A stretch of DNA of 64,000 nt from the NCBI GenBank assembly GCA_010093605.1, contig MU004193.1, positions 1,123,520 to 1,187,519 on the forward strand, written 5' to 3'. The number at the start of each line of letters is the position of its first letter. Position 1 is the stretch's first letter. The position numbers and the translations under genes were made by a program. The notes under the pieces were generated by a model. The model searched no databases. It was not told the DNA's origin and saw only the letters and a list, made by a program, of their open reading frames with translations. This document shows positions 32,731-45,066 of the stretch, in pieces. Source of the DNA: Lophium mytilinum. Taxonomy: Eukaryota; Ascomycota; Dothideomycetes; Mytilinidiales; Mytilinidiaceae.

Positions 32731-34354
32731 ATGTCTTCGAGCGTCTACTCGGCGTGGGTTTGGTCTCCAGAGCACCAGCGCCACTACTGTTACCGCTATG
32801 TGAACGGCCAAATCGAGTACCAGTGGTCAGGCCTCGCAACTGCCCAAGCGCAAGCAGCCGCGACAACATCGATACCGCAGACACCCCAGGGGACGAGGTG
32901 AGTGATAGTTTATATTATAGCCCTCGAATCTTTGATTGAAACCTTGTTACGGGCTGGAGCACTAGCTCTGCTAGTTGAATGGTTTTTGGAAGTTGTCGGG
33001 GGAGTTCGTTGCCTTGATCTCTTTGGTAGCCTCGTCCTCTCAGCAATGAAACTCCATACCCTTCAAGTCTAGCCCCAAGCACTCCCAACTTCCTCTGCTG
33101 ATCTCCACTATGCAGTGCTGTACCTCGCACAGTACCGACAATACCCTCGGCAGCCGCATCCTCGCCGGGAGCCACATCCTCAAGGACAAATACTTCCTCG
33201 GGAAAAAGGCCACAACCCAAGAAAGAGACTCCTATAGTGCAGGAAGAGAAAGATGACGACGAAGAAGATGAAAATGAGAGCGACGAAGAGGACGACGACG
33301 ATGATGATGACGAGGGTAGTGGAGCGAGGGAGGGAAGGCCGGCGCTTCAAGTATCATCTCAGGCGTACAGGCCAGTCGCAACCACAACGACCCAGCCCGG
33401 CCGGTCTCATAGTTACCAGTATGGAGCGCCCCAGCCTAACAGCTATCAATACGGAGGTGCCCAGTCTACCGCTGCTACATATGCGTCATCTGCAAACACC
33501 CCCTACGTCGCCCCCGCTTCGGCTCCCACGTCACCTCAGTACACCTTCCAACGTCCTCACACGGGTGCTTCTCAGACGGCTGTGCCACAAAAGCGGCAAA
33601 ACTCTTCCAATGGGGGAGGTCCAAACCATCGGCACATTAAAAGTACCGCGGAGGGTACCGAGTCAAAGGAAGAGTCGCTTGATCCTCGTACGTGGTTCCT
33701 GCACTCAACAGGTACCCTGACTGACCGTGTTAGGCTACAAAAGAGTATCCCTTCGGCACACATCGCAGTTTTTTTGTAGAGGAAGAGTCTTCAAGATGCT
33801 TTGGACCGAACCCGCTGGTGTCACTCCGGGGAAAACCCGCGGTTCTACCCATTTTAGTCTAATTAGGTTCAATGAGACGGCCTACTCTGAGATTCGTCGA
33901 TTTATTGTAATAAGTAACAAGGGAAAATACAGTCAGTGCATGTAAGTTTGAATGTGGTTTCTCACCCATCGTCAATCCCTTGTCAGAAACTATCTCACTT
34001 CCTCTCATTCGACCCAGTACGTATGAGACTAAGGCTAACAGTCATAGACCTATCCAAACATACCGTGGCCAGGGCGCTCGTAAGCAGGGGATTATAGTCA
34101 ATGATCACGCCTTGATCTATACTGGCGCCGAGAACGACGAACAACCGCAACTTCTTCCCGGCGAACGGATCACAAAACAACCTCTGCGCGTAGAGCCAAC
34201 GGGCCAGGAAACTCTCGAACCTGCCTCTCGGGTAAATTTTGGGAAGGTATACACCGTGGAACACAACGTCAAAGTGTTAGACGTTGGCGTTGTTGCTCCA
34301 CAGCACATATACCTCTTGATAAATTACTTCACCGACGCTGTGACTTCGGTGTAG
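32731..34354 (+). CDS. unit A DUF6590 protein with WW-like module, 417 aa
   Basis: Four exons: 32731-32897, 33116-33687, 33734-33941 and 34048-34354. Phases 2, 1 and 2 all close. Near the N terminus is a WW-like module, AWVWSPEHQRHYCYRYVNG, then a closing Trp (QIEYQW). A run of almost pure Asp/Glu follows at about residues 98-125, then a Ser/Gln/Tyr-rich linker. The DUF6590 domain fills 247-415: GRVFKMLWTEPAG, EIRRFIVIS, CIPIQTYRGQG, DHALIYTG, and SRVNFGKVYTVEHNVKV near residue 388. DUF6590 is a fungus-specific domain of unknown function, common in Pezizomycotina and often beside low-complexity or coiled regions. The phase-1 intron directly after LDP is shared with unit B and matches the LDS intron of units C and D. 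Confidence 0.83.
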
Positions 34355-36097
34355 ACGACAACATAGCGAGTAAAGGATGAGGAGAGAGGCAGGGGATCGA
34401 ATTTCGAATGCTTGACGCGCCACACACTAAGCAACATACGCTTAACTGGCATGTCTCGCTGAAGACACATTTGCACACCACGATGTGCGCGATCATATAC
34501 GAGCCGTAACCGCTTCGTGTTAGCCACGATACCGGGCGGCGTTCCTACGTCTTTTTGCTTCGCATCGTTTTTCTTATGACGATTCTTCTACGAACGCTGT
34601 CATCTAATATTTCCTTCGGCTTATCAGCCCGGCTTACTTGATTTTACCACGATGATGCGTCTGAATAATGCTCTTCGTAACGCATCTAATCTCAGCACGT
34701 CCCAGCGTTAGATAGCTCTTCATGTTTATTCTAATGCAATATAGTTCTCTTAAAGGTTATTATCTTTGAAAAACAAATGTTGGCTCTAAGTGCACTATGC
34801 TGATACTGGAGCTAGGATGGGAATTAAGGGTCTACCTAAGTGTGATTATAGTTGTGGGTCTTGACGGCCCGAGGCACGTGCCGCTGCCCCGCTACGGCCC
34901 GCCAAGTCGAGACTAGTCGATCGGCCCCACGTTTTACCGGCGTGACGGCCCACGCTAATTTTGACATTTCGCCCGACGCGACACCTCAGGAGTTCATCAC
35001 ATCTTCCATCTCATAATCATCACTGTTGTCCTCCAGTGTTTGAAACGGCTGTCTGCTCTCTTGCATGTTCTATGCATCTTTCTTCTTTACATAGACTGAA
35101 CATGTCTTGACCGACACTGCCGCGTCCAGTCTACAAAGAGACGAGGTGCATATCCCCATACAAACCGGGCGACATGCAACTTCGATGATCGCAAGCCCTA
35201 CCGACCCAGCGGACTCCCCTGCCGCTAGCTTTGCATAAAGTCCTCGCTGTTTTAACAGCAAGTCTTACTAAGGAAAAGAAGGCAACAAATGAGGCTGAGG
35301 CTGAAATTAAGAAGGCATAGGTTCGGGCACCGAGTGGCCGAAGGAACAAATACAGGATCCGGCGTGAGCCTTCTCGTACTCTCGCGGTCAGAGAACACGG
35401 CTAGGCTAACGCGTTGTTTCGGATCCCGGGCGTAGAAGTCCGCCAATGATGGCAGCGAGGGGAAGTATTATGTTCAACAAACATTGGTACTCGCGGTCCT
35501 TGATCGGTACTGTAATCGCTAGTAGATACGCAGAGAGCTATGTGAATGCTAAGCTTATCTTTAATTATCTTAGGAAAGTAGGAAAAGAGCGGCCGTTGCT
35601 GAAAGGAAACCGTCCACCGAAGGGAGCAGCCTGGAAATGGCCTCCGGAGCTCTCTTCGCCAAGACGCTCTGAATGAATCAACCAAGTCGTAAACTGTCAC
35701 GTGACCAGGAAATCCGTCGGACTGGAAAACCTATCAAGCGATCGAATGTCGATCGAACCCGTCCTAGAAAAGCATAGCACAGTAGGAAAAGATGCGCAAA
35801 TCGAGCCAAACAAAAGGGATTGTATCCAAACGAGCGTAAATCATGCGTTTGTAACAAAGTTAAAATCCTTTCGGATTACGAACCTCATGTACAAGACTTC
35901 GAATGAGTCTCGTACAGAGCCGTATAAAATACGAAACATGCTTACGGTGTGAAACACGTGCTCATACAAAGACTTGCCGCTCGCAGGCGTTCGACGAACG
36001 CGGGTATGTTCCGCGAGCGAGGTCAAACAAACTGGGAACGGCGATCTCTCAAGGTAGCAAATTGCGGAAGAACAAGTGGGCCTTATCGAGATCCGAC
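34355..36097. other. 1.7-kb tail-to-tail region, possibly with a decayed DNA transposon
   Basis: Between the unit A and unit B DUF6590 stop codons. Around 34860-35450 the sequence changes character. It has GC-rich blocks with repeated GACGGCCC words, then a stretch translating as LTKEKKATNEAEAEIKKA, a stop and VRAPSGRRNKYRIRREPSR in the same frame, vaguely like the basic C-terminal part of a transposase. I cannot name a family and no terminal repeats are clear. The remainder is featureless. Confidence 0.3.
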
Positions 36098-38490
36098 TCA
36101 GCCTAGCCATCTTTGCGAACCGTATTCCGAATTCCTTCTCTTCCCTCCTTCATTTCGTCTTGCGTGCTCTCTCTCTCCTCCTATCACTCTCGTGTCTTGT
36201 TTTTGTCTCCTGTGCGGTCGCTCTGGTTCCTTGCCGGAGTGCTGTTCATCTTTCACATTGTTTCCAAGTGCCAAAGTCGAGGAGGCTTCGCTTGCTTCCG
36301 GGTCATTGCCATCATCCATCGGAGTATCTTCGGGTTCTATCGATCCTCCGGACTGTGCCGGGTAGTTCAATTGCCATTGCTCCGCGGGGCGTGTATTTCC
36401 TCTAGGCCGTGGTTGCTGATTGCTCTGTGAACTTGTCCCCATCGCCGCCTCGAATTCAGATCCTCTCCTTTTAGTTTGGTGAGTCTGAAACGCTTGCTCT
36501 TGTGCACCAGATGATGCCAGAGACTGAGGATACACCGGACGGGATGGATAAGCGGACGATGATGCCGGTGTCGATCCCCCAAGGGCATACGGTGGTTTTA
36601 TGGTGGACCCCAACACTGAGGGTTGCTGATACGGTGAAAGCTGGCCTTCAGCAGGTTGATATGCTCTCTCTGTGGATGATCCAGCATTGAGCTCTTTTGG
36701 AGCGCTACTTATGTTCGACCCAAAAGTGCCGCGCGAGGCTCCTACCACAGATCCCCAGTTCAAGGCTGGTTGGTGTGGCGAAGGCTGACTCTCCGTAGCC
36801 TGATGGTCTGCGAATATTGATGAACGAGTGTTGACATCGTTATCGGTAGCAATCTTTGTGTTACTTTTCTGATTCGTACTGTAATCAGACGAAGTCCTTG
36901 CTGGCCTATCCCGCCGCGGGGCGGTAGAGTCGGATTTACAGGCGTTCATGAACTGGTAAACGAGGGCTCGCTCCGAGTTTTTATGCACCTTCCCAAAATG
37001 CCGTACCTTCACATTGTGCTGGACGGTGTACACTTGGTCAAAGTTTATTCGAGACATCGGATCGAGTTTTTCCCAATGAGGGTCCGGCACAACACGAATA
37101 GCATCACCTAGTGGCAGTCGGTTTCTCTGGGTCATCTCTTCAGGCCTTAGTGGCGGGACAGTATCACCAGTATAGATGATGGCATGTCGACTTCTTTGCT
37201 TATCACCAGTGACACCCCGGCCTTCATATGTCTGGATGGGGAGGCACCAGCAGCAGTTACTGCGCATCTTGACGACGACAAACCAGCGGATTTTGACGAA
37301 GAATTTCTCCCCAAATCTCTTCGACTCAGCAAGGTTTTGTGCCGAGACTTCGTGGGCGGAGATCGTCATAGAAGCGGCTCGCTCTGCTACCGGCTCAGGC
37401 CAAAGAACTCGGAATACTTGGCCTACGAGGAAGTAATGATCCCCCTTTGGCTGGACACAGAAACCTAATTGTGTTAGAAAGTTGACTGAAACAGAATGGC
37501 TTAGTCCGACAATATCTTACGAGGATCTAATCGCTCGACTCGCCCAACGGTACCGGCAATCACCTCCGTGTCTACGTCGTCCACGTCTGGTCCCTCTTCT
37601 CTTTGACTAGGCATGGGTGGCGCATTCTGGATTTCTGTGGTACGGGAAGAAGTATCTATTGTCCTTCCCAAGGTCGACGGAGCTTGGCTCGAGCTCTGCA
37701 TTGGAGGTGCGTGGTACGCATTTTGGGCCGGAGAGGCGTCGTGCGAAATGTGGTTCGCGTTTGCGTAGTATGAAATCTGACTTGGATTCGAGCTCTGGAC
37801 TCGCATAGTTTGCGGTTGGCCATTCGTCAAGGGTGGGCTCATGGCCCCGGTGTTGCTAGAAAGATAAGGGGCATGCTGGGCCCAAGGAGAGTACTGAACA
37901 GAGTTCTGACCCATCTGGTACGGGTTCCAGTGGTTGGCCGCAACTGGACGATATGGCTGACCACCAGAGGCTGCATGGTATTCCGGCCCAATTCGTAAGA
38001 GAGAGTGTTGAGCTATGGTTGAGTTTAACGTGTGTGTTTGGCCAAACCCTCTCTCATTCGGTTGTGGTTGAACAGCATATATGCCACCGCTTGTGGTCCC
38101 ATTATCGATTGGAGCTTGTTCGAGGGTCGGAGTCAGCTGCGAAGTAGTCTGTGAGTTGCTTGACTCCACAACTGAAGGGGATGAATGCAGCTGATTGGCA
38201 GACGAGTTTTCTGCACTGTCTTCAAAATGTCTTTGGGGGTTACTGATACTCTATAGATTAGCCTCCAGTGCTGATTCCGCATCGAAGCATCGTCTTGGCG
38301 GGGCATATTGAACTCACTGATTGTTTGGACCGGTAGTGGCACCTGTTGCAGAAATTTGAGTGGTATTGAGTTCTGTACTCGCTCTAAAAATCCAGCTACT
38401 GCTTCCCGTATCGTAGTACCGATAATCATGGTATCTCTCGTCCCATATCCATTCCGGCGGCGGTGGTGGTTCTCCCTGAGGCGGTGCCAT
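36098..38490 (-). CDS. unit B DUF6590 protein with WW-like module and long tail, 753 aa
   Basis: Three exons: 38490-38318, 38242-37521 and 37464-36098, with phases 2 and 1 closing. The N terminus is MAPPQGEPPPPPEWIWDERY, a proline run leading directly into the WW-like module (HDYRYYDTGSSSWIF). A Gln/Ser/Pro-rich linker spans about 60-290. The DUF6590 domain (about 299-470) is the most canonical of the four: GQVFRVLWPEP, KIRWFVVVK, CCWCLPIQTYEGRG, RHAIIYTGD, LDPMSRINFDQVYTVQHNVK. A 280-residue disordered tail rich in Ser/Gln/Pro and ending in basic clusters is unique to this copy. The intron that units A, C and D have before the PIQTY-type strand is absent here. The phase-1 intron after LDP is kept. 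Divergent from the unit B coiled-coil gene. Function unknown. Confidence 0.83.
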
Positions 38491-38912
38491 AATGGCGCAT
38501 TGGCCGGCCCTGGTCACTTTTGTACGTATGCAGTCGCCATCAGTTTTATGTAAGTTCCTCTGTCAAGGATGGTAATGATGGGGACGGGTCGATGAGGGGA
38601 TTGGTCCAGCAAACAGAGCCTCATGATGTCGACTTGTACGTATGATTCGTCCGTTCCTTTGGCCAGCGAAGTCGACAGCCCCGGCAAACCCTGGTAAAGA
38701 CTGGTTTCCAAGTCTAGCCTGCCTCGCTTACTGATAATGCAAGCAGCGGAGGACGCGGGCGAGAACCACATTGATTGCCCTGTGATCCCGGTGGTACGTT
38801 TGTGGCGCCTCCTTTGCAGAAACAGGGCGGGCAACCCTTCTTTTAAGCATGCAGTGTCCTTCACACCAAAACTCGACTTGGTGTGCCTTCGACTGTTAGC
38901 CGTCGCCTACTT
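38491..38912. promoter_or_regulatory. shared upstream region of unit B
   Basis: 422 bp between the divergent starts of the unit B genes. Short antisense frames only. The shortest of the three divergent promoter regions. Confidence 0.5.
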
Positions 38913-40551
38913 ATGGACCTGGTAAAGCAGGAGCCGGTCGGTACTGAAGTCGTCTCGGCCAGCGGATATGACATTTTTACTGAACTTTCGTAAGTTTTCT
39001 TCGGCTCAGTAATTTTTGCTCCAAGTTCTAACTATATGAAGACTGCAATCATCAGTTCACCACTCCCCTTTACTACTCTCATCCGAGACACTCGATGCAA
39101 GAGGTCAGCTGGACCTCGGCTCTAGACCCTCGTTCCAAAATAGAAGGCTTGAGCTATGCGAAGGATCGCCGAACAATGCCTCTGCCGCATTTGACCAAGC
39201 CTCCTCAGCCTTGCTGCAAACGCAAGCGCCGTCCCCTCAAGAACATTATCAACAACACTCAAATGGGAATACATTGTACCAGATTTCCACTGGATCGCCG
39301 GAAACATCATCACAACTGCCAAAGAGGAGCACCTCTAGGCAAACCATGCCAAACAGCCTTCCACCGAGCAAAAGGTGGATCAGAGCACAACCACGCGTGG
39401 CTCGTTGGAGGGACAAAGTCTTGACTGCACGTGTTCGGAATAAAGAGCAAAGGAGGATATGTTCGCAGCAAAGGCAGCACTGCCATGGTCTCCAATGGCG
39501 GCTCACGAATAATCTCCAGACAGCACTGGAAGCCCTTGTACAAACGAAGGACCCGGAAAGCCTCAAAAAAGGTTTCCAAGGTCTTCAGCGATTGTGCGCA
39601 GAAGTGGGCGTGTTAATGAATGGATTGGAGGCTGAAAACGTGCAAGTAGATGCACAGGAAGACCATCTTTCTGATCTGGAATACCGTTTCGGAAAAAAAG
39701 AAGATGACCTCTTCCGCCACTTGGACATTGCATTACTCGGCGGCGACACGCAATATGAGAGCACAGATTCATTCTCCGACAGTAGCTCTAGTATATCGAG
39801 CTACGATTCCCCTGAAACCGAGATCCACCCTCTTCTCAAAGAACTTTATTCAAGGATGGGAGACCGAAACATCTATAAGGACCGCCGGATCGATTTCGAG
39901 ATGCGGCTTCAGCACGACGTCGAAGATCGCGAGACCCTTCGTGGAGAAGGGAAAGAAGTCAGCACCGATGAGGAGTTCTACCGCACGCGACTACCGGAGC
40001 AGTTACGAATACAATATGATCTGTCCCAAGCACGCGAAGATGTTCGACGGCTTAGGCAGTTATGCTTCAATGAGGGTATCGAGGTTGAGCACATCGTTGA
40101 GGACGACGACGATGGATCAGCTTTTGATGCTCATTCTGAAGTGTTCTCAGCGCCCGTGGATCTGGAACATTCTACAAAACCCTCGACTACGGACTGGTGC
40201 CCTCCGCAAGCATCTCGATCTTTTAGCAGTATATCACCCGGGGTAATCAATAGCTTCGTAAATACCCGCGAGCGTGTCAGGAAGTGGTTAGCCGATGCCC
40301 CTATGGTAGAACCAGCGCTCGAAGCACCCGCAATTCAAGCAATATCCAAGGACCAGAGTTGGGTCAAGCTAGTGCGAGCACCATGGCCATCAAAGGAGGC
40401 TCTACAAGGCGGGATCTCTGGCTACGATGCACCTGACTGGATCCAGCCCGCGCAAGCCCAGCTCTCCAAATCGGCACCTTACATTCGAACCCCGTCGACT
40501 GAAGCCTACGACAACCCTCCACGAGGAGGACGCACATGCAGTTCCTCGTGA
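38913..40551 (+). CDS. unit B coiled-coil protein, 528 aa
   Basis: Exon 1 (38913-38989, MDLVKQEPVGTEVVSASGYD) and exon 2 (39042-40551) join in phase 2 across a 52-bp intron with a GTAAGT donor, a CTAAC branch site and an AAG acceptor. A CAG acceptor 14 bp further on would break the frame. Residues 1-110 are disordered. Residues about 120-330 are helical and acidic/basic-alternating, with LEALVQTKDPESLKKGFQGL and the family segment LPEQLRIQYDLSQAREDVRR. A Ser/Asp-rich break separates the two helical parts. The family motif near residue 430 is SFVNTRERVRKWLADAP. The C-terminal 80 residues look disordered. It is the most divergent of the four coiled-coil paralogues. Function unknown. Confidence 0.68.
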
Positions 40552-42999
40552 ATCTGCAGTACCCATGTGACTCCAGAGTGGTCCAATGTTAACCTTGTGC
40601 TTTCAGCTCAACCAATTCTATCTCATATGTATCCCTTCGGTCGGTTTTGGCGTGGCGCGTTGCATTTCAGCCCCACGATAAGGCAATACTAATGCTATTT
40701 GACAGACGTCGCGAGTTGTTTTGTAGTAATTAGACGAAGCCCTTGCGAACATGGTCTTGTTTTCTAGTTCTATCCCTTGTAGCAAACGCATATTATACCC
40801 CCTTGTTGGACACCTTTCGGTCATGCTGTGAACTTCCTTTCCTGCCTTTCAACTGCGTCCTTCTCCCTTTAGAAACCTCTCTCGTATTAAGCGCGTGCGG
40901 CTCAAAATTCATATACCCAAGCTCAACTGATAAGAGATGACATCTCTTCATACACTAGTGGTGAATATCGTGATCTCATTCGTCAGCCGGTGAACCACTT
41001 CAGCCTGTAAGCCAACGCTGCAGCCGCCTCGCATATCTCGTGATTCCGTTGGTCCGTGAACCCTAGAACGCGGGGTGTTTCTGCGTTATGGACAGGTCTC
41101 TTGACCAATTAATGTACCGTAAATAGTGAGGCGTGCGAGAGACCGTGACACAGCCTTCATGTACACAGCCCCCCAATCTCCGAATTCTCTATTCGCCAAC
41201 ATCCTGGCGAATGCGGTTCAGAGCAGGTTTCATTTTAATATCATCCCGCTCTGCTCGCCTAATGCTGATGCAGACCCGCGACCTGACACTGGTATTGGAA
41301 ATACTGTGACAGTGCAGCACGGGATGGGTGGGAGCAGGCCAGCACACTCTTGCGTGATTGTGGTGGAGAGGTGCAGTTCCAAGCAGGGATACTCCAAGAA
41401 GCACGCGACTTTGCATGGGCCCGTCCGACGGGGCGGGACGGGGCGTGGGAGAGTGGGTCTCTAAGTTGATGTGGCTGATTTAGGTCCAGATGGATATTCG
41501 CACGGACGTCCGACTGGTTGGCAAGGAAGCTACGTAATGTATCAAATACTAGTCAAATAAGGATACCTGCATTTATGACAACTTCAGTCTCCCGGGTAAC
41601 TTCATGTAGGCTCCAGTCAGATGAAGGCAAACGAGGGCGCTTCAGCCCGCTTTGTCCTACGTGCGACCGCGTACCGTGTCATCTCCGTGTCTTGATGCGA
41701 CGACTCGTATCACCCGCGTAGGAGCCCTGTCCCCATCTCTTCTCGGAAACTTCTCACCGATGAGAGGGAACTGAGCTGTCAGACAGGTCTATAACTCATT
41801 TGATTAATGTGATCAGATCAAGACGGGACTTTGCAAAAGTCAGCGTTGCGCGTTAGCCCTCCGCGGCCCGGAAGATGGAGATGATGCGTACAAGCATAGC
41901 TGCTGCAGCCTTGATGCATTTCCCCAGAGCTATTGGAGGCAACTTTACGTCTTGAACAGCATAACTTTCGGATTAGTCATTGGTCGTGGATTTCATGAGT
42001 TGCGGTGAGACGAATTAGTCGCCTTCTGAGGCTGAAATGCAATAAAGGGAAATGAATGGTCGCGTATCGAAAGGTTGCTCTTGACGATTGGAGGGTGAAT
42101 GGGGCTTCCTGGTGCTCCGAGGCCTGCCCCTTTTGATGCCAAGCAGCCCCAGTCATACCTGGGCTGCTGGCACCAGTAGGCAGAAGGCAACCACCTCAAG
42201 GTCATTCGCGAAGGCTGAGGAGGTCCAGGTGCAGATGTTGCTCCATGTTTCGCGCCCAACCTTAACGCCATCGGTAGGAGCGTTGACTAATATCTCCCGT
42301 GCAGCCACGGCGTTTTGTGCCGTGTCAGCGTGTTGCTGCTCTAAGACGGTGAACCGAGACACCGATTGGAATGCACGGGGCCAAGGTTGTCTCAAGATAT
42401 CCAATCCTTGCTTAGGTACAGTGAGAGATCATATTAGACAATCTGCTGATCTACCTGTAATGGCAATATACCTTTGCGGTCAGGCTGTAGTGAGGTGAAT
42501 AGTACCATAATATTCTGTACTGAAATATGCATAACGCGTACCTGAAATCCTAGCAGTTATCTTCGAGGCCAGTTCCGGGAGCAATCATCGACTACCCGCA
42601 TACGCTCTCAAAACAATTGTTGCTCTGTCGAGATGCTTCTACGCAATCATGTCAACTGGAGATCTGGAAACCACATGATCCCGAAATAGATCCACCATCA
42701 TATATCCATTCTCATTGTTCTTCCAGTACGAAGGCCCTTAGTATTCCTGTCGAATCGTGAATAACACCGGATAGATGACGGGGGCAGTGATAGGATACCA
42801 TCGTGAAAGTGCTGATTGCAAAGAACATCACAAACATATAGGACGGGGATGGGAGATTGCGAACCTAACAACATTCGGACTACCTCATAGTAACCCTAAA
42901 AACTCAACGATGCTGATCCCATCGTCCGACATTGGATGAGCGGGCTTTTGACTTCGGCAAGCATAGCTGAATCAAGTTGGCCCTCTCGAAGACTCAACA
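40552..42999. other. 2.4-kb tail-to-tail intergenic region
   Basis: Between the unit B and unit C coiled-coil stop codons. Open frames at 42088-42498 (plus) and 42153-42404 (minus) overlap each other and have no domain or splice support. I see no repeat or transposon signature. Confidence 0.45.
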
Positions 43000-45066
43000 T
43001 CACCGAGAGGGCCGATCCGGCTTCCTGGCGTGTGGAGCGAGGTTTCCGATGCCAATTTCACTGTGTGCCCGTCGGCGATGCGGGTTCAGAGGCACCAATC
43101 TATATGGTTGCAGCACCTCTTCAAGTGGTATAAACTCAAGAGGTGACGGTGATCGAGACAGACGGTAGTCAACTGTTTCAGGTGGACTAGGTACATCGTG
43201 GCTTGGCTCATTGACTGTGGGTATGCCTGCTACTGTATTCTCAGGATCCAGCGGAGGAGTTCGAGGCTGTCTATCCCGGTGCCAAGAGCCATCGTACGTC
43301 GCAAGATACTCTGCCACCGCGCGTTCTTGTTTCGGACCTCCTGGCTCAGACTGTGGCCTGGTTCTGCCTGGCCGTTCATTGGGGAATAGGGTTCGGTGAC
43401 TCTGAATTGCTTCTTCGATCTCAGCAAGAGCCGTTTCGTGGCTTCGAACTACGACATCTGGGTAAGTTTCTTGCGTGGGTGTGATTCCTGGAGATGATGC
43501 CGGGGATTCTTGGTCTACTTCGTCGGATATTACTTTTGTTTTACAATGTGGCCAGTGAAGACAAGATGCTTCCATTACTGGAGATGGTTGGCAAGAATCT
43601 TTCAGCGGAAGGGGTGGTGGTAGACTGATCGCTGAATCTGCAAGCATCTGTGGGTCGTTGATGACAGGATGTTCCACAGCGTGGCCTCCTGACTGATCTT
43701 GCGGCTCTGTCAGGGAGATAGCAGGTTCATTCAGGGGAAGTACCGCCGTCAAATCTTCCGAAACTTCATCATATAAATCCGCGGTGCTGGCTAGAAAGGC
43801 AACATCGGGTCTTCCCTCGGTTACAGTTTTCCTAGTAACAGATCCCACGGCGTGCGCAGTTTGATGAGATGCCGACGGACTTTCTAAATGTTCATGAAGC
43901 AGGGGACTGCTTGTTATGTCATCATTCCAGTGTTTGACGATCTGCAGCCATGAATCTTCATCGAGATTTTCAGTCCTGAGACTCTTGAGGAGGGTCTTGA
44001 ACCGCGTCCATTCGAGAGGGGATTCATGGAGGCTCTCCAGCATCCAAATGCCAATACGCTGTTTGACGCTTGAAAAGTCACTGACTAGATTCGATACCGC
44101 ACTGTCGGTCCACGCTCGACTGGAACTTGGCCTGGTCGGCAATGCTCTCTGACTGAAGATGTACAAAGGGTCCGACGCTCGTCGTTCGACATTTGGATTA
44201 TGTCCCTCGGTGTACATTTGCTGCTTCCAGCGCTGCAGTTCATTTTCTGCCGCTATCAACCGATCAAGGATTATGCTAGCTCGCTCATAGAACTCTCTCA
44301 AATATCGCTCGGTCTCTGGTGGCGTTGAGAATTCGGCCAACATTCGCAATCGGCGCTCTTCCATGTGTCCAACCTCTTCTTCCCGAAATTTGTTGAATTG
44401 AGCTGTGAGCTTTCCAACTTCTGCAAGAGCAGACAAAAATCCTTGGTTGATTATATCGTTGTTGGTCTCCGGCATCACCACCTCGGTAGTCGGCGGTTGT
44501 GGTGGTGAAGATGATGCGGACGGAGGTTGGGCTGGTCGATCGTCATTCGGAGCAAGTCGTTCACGTAAGGGCTTGAGAACCTGTTCCTCAAATAAATCCA
44601 GAGCGTCCATATCATAGAACTCATTTTCCTTTTCGAGCATTTCCCATTCAGAGATATTGAAGATCCTATCATCTTGCATACTGTCATCCTCGGTTTTGCC
44701 TATGTCATCCCGTAACTCTTGGACAAGCTGGTATTGCTCCTGAAGTTCAGGAGGAAATATCTCATTCCTCGTTATGTAAAGGCGTCGAAGGCTTTTCATG
44801 AACTCCGCTTCAGCATCTCCAGCCTTGAGCCGCTTTTTCCGGATAGCACCATCGGTTAAGCGAAGATTGACCCGTCCTTGGACTACCCCTTCTCTCATTT
44901 GTAGCAGAATCCTTTGTTGGTCTTGGAAAAGGCGTAAGAATTTACGGACCAGTTCGAGCAAATACTCCTCTTCGTTTGGTAGAGGCTTTGGACTCGCTTC
45001 TAGCCTTGTGTCTTGCTGAGAAGAACGCTGAGGAGGACGCAAGTCCGGATTCGGGTCTCTCGACAT
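43000..45066 (-). CDS. unit C coiled-coil protein, 688 aa
   Basis: Single exon. The frame extends upstream only through non-ATG codons, so the ATG at 45066 (MSRDPNPDLRPPQRSS) is used. A coiled-coil region starts at about residue 31 (EEEYLLELVRKFLRLF) and includes the family segment PPELQEQYQLVQELRDDIGK, then a second helical block with QFNKFREEEVGHMEERRLR and MLAEFSTP. The RRASDP motif and, at about residue 330, DFSSVKQRIGIWMLESLHES follow. The C-terminal half (about 400-688) is disordered and Ser/Pro/Glu-rich. Unit D's protein shares the FREEEV, LA-FSTP and RRASDP blocks, so C and D are sister copies. Divergent from the unit C DUF6590 gene. Function unknown. Confidence 0.72.
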   Translation of the reverse strand: MSRDPNPDLRPPQRSSQQDTRLEASPKPLPNEEEYLLELVRKFLRLFQDQQRILLQMREGVVQGRVNLRLTDGAIRKKRLKAGDAEAEFMKSLRRLYITRNEIFPPELQEQYQLVQELRDDIGKTEDDSMQDDRIFNISEWEMLEKENEFYDMDALDLFEEQVLKPLRERLAPNDDRPAQPPSASSSPPQPPTTEVVMPETNNDIINQGFLSALAEVGKLTAQFNKFREEEVGHMEERRLRMLAEFSTPPETERYLREFYERASIILDRLIAAENELQRWKQQMYTEGHNPNVERRASDPLYIFSQRALPTRPSSSRAWTDSAVSNLVSDFSSVKQRIGIWMLESLHESPLEWTRFKTLLKSLRTENLDEDSWLQIVKHWNDDITSSPLLHEHLESPSASHQTAHAVGSVTRKTVTEGRPDVAFLASTADLYDEVSEDLTAVLPLNEPAISLTEPQDQSGGHAVEHPVINDPQMLADSAISLPPPLPLKDSCQPSPVMEASCLHWPHCKTKVISDEVDQESPASSPGITPTQETYPDVVVRSHETALAEIEEAIQSHRTLFPNERPGRTRPQSEPGGPKQERAVAEYLATYDGSWHRDRQPRTPPLDPENTVAGIPTVNEPSHDVPSPPETVDYRLSRSPSPLEFIPLEEVLQPYRLVPLNPHRRRAHSEIGIGNLAPHARKPDRPSR

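Noticed and set aside
42088-42498. Overlapping frames on both strands between units B and C
   Set aside because: I considered a remnant of a fifth unit, but neither frame shares motifs with DUF6590 or the coiled-coil family.
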